From JBGSWL01 sp041752455 (lineage in GTDB: Bacteria > Pseudomonadota > Alphaproteobacteria > Rhizobiales > Rhizobiaceae): a DNA stretch of 13,867 nt. The stretch covers positions 1 through 13,867 of the forward strand of contig JBGSWL010000141.1 of NCBI GenBank assembly GCA_041752455.1, given 5' to 3'. The position numbers and the translations under genes are program-made. Below the pieces are notes generated by a model. That model was not told where the DNA came from. It searched no databases and saw nothing but the letters and a program-made list of their open reading frames with translations. Of the stretch, positions 13,596-13,867 are shown one piece after another; the first letter of the stretch is position 1, and each line of letters starts with the position of its first letter.

Positions 13596-13867
13596 ATGAG
13601 CGACTTTGTCATCGTGCCCGAGCGGGCCGAGTTCGACGACCATATCGATACTCTCCACGCCACCTCATTCGGCCCGGGCCGGTTTGCCCGCGCGGCCTAT
13701 CGCCTGCGCGAACAGGGACCGCATGAGCCGGCCCTGTCATTTCTGGCGCTTGAGGGTGATGGGGAAACGCTGTGCGGTTCGGTGCGCCAGACCCGCATCG
13801 ACATGGGCCCCGGCACACCGGCCGGGCTGCTGCTCGGACCGCTGGCCGTGGTCGCGCCAAGCCAGCG
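13596..13867 (+). CDS. GNAT-family N-acetyltransferase, 3' end outside window
   Basis: Ninety codons are visible and the frame is open to the window edge. The N-terminus (MSDFVIVPERAEFDDHIDTL) is followed by FGPGRFARAAYRLREQGPH, PALSFLALEGDGETLCGSVRQTRI and LLLGPLAVVAPSQ. The last part corresponds to the beta-strand leading into the acetyl-CoA pyrophosphate loop of GNAT acetyltransferases; the glycine-rich loop itself would fall just beyond the edge. Many alphaproteobacterial acetyltransferases share the FGPGRFAR-x2-YR start. The substrate is unknown. The ribosome binding site before the ATG is weak (GGAC about 8 nt upstream). Confidence 0.75.
   Translation, partial: MSDFVIVPERAEFDDHIDTLHATSFGPGRFARAAYRLREQGPHEPALSFLALEGDGETLCGSVRQTRIDMGPGTPAGLLLGPLAVVAPSQ

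Noticed and set aside
13319..13663. N-terminal extension of the glutathionyl-hydroquinone reductase frame
   Set aside because: The 115 extra residues resemble no part of the family. The ATG at 13318 gives the normal length, and the extension would run into the acetyltransferase gene.

Overview
The window looks like chromosomal DNA of an alphaproteobacterium of the Rhizobiales. The base composition is GC-rich with strong third-position GC. The anthranilate synthase is the fused TrpE-TrpG form typical of rhizobia, the 2-isopropylmalate synthase is the long form, one intergenic site resembles a CtrA box, and the L,D-transpeptidase is of the YcbB type. A Rhizobiaceae/Phyllobacteriaceae-like genus is the likely source; this is inferred from gene types, not from a database match. 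I see no phage, insertion sequence, CRISPR array, rRNA or tRNA.

Layout, left to right. (1) 1-2679, plus strand: the 3' part of trpE(G), then 24 bp later a cation diffusion facilitator, possibly co-transcribed. (2) 2680-4664: a strong 32-nt hairpin beside the ribosome binding site of an unusual gene that joins a membrane di-iron 'sterol desaturase' domain to a creatininase-like domain. (3) 4665-6665: a 32-codon leader peptide rich in leucine codons, a set of alternative hairpins, and leuA. This looks like a leucine attenuator. (4) 6666-10928: a membrane-anchored one-component regulator (winged-helix-like N-terminus, one membrane helix, periplasmic TPR-like region), an exported YcbB-type L,D-transpeptidase with a dyad at its start, and a tail-anchored protein of unknown function preceded by a CtrA-like box. 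(5) 10901-12341: a metallophosphoesterase (minus) divergent from a NUDIX hydrolase (plus) across 52 bp. (6) 12332-13867: a glutathionyl-hydroquinone reductase (minus), then a 277-bp divergent intergenic region and the start of a GNAT-family acetyltransferase running off the window.

Working together: trpE(G) and leuA are amino-acid biosynthesis genes, and the leuA leader suggests leucine-dependent control. The regulator, transpeptidase and tail-anchored protein form a possible cell-envelope group on one strand, with cell-cycle (CtrA) input suggested at one site. The remaining genes look like independent housekeeping functions packed tightly, with two convergent 3' overlaps. The items most worth a second look are the desaturase-creatininase fusion with changed metal ligands, the leu leader, and the structured intergenic elements next to start codons.
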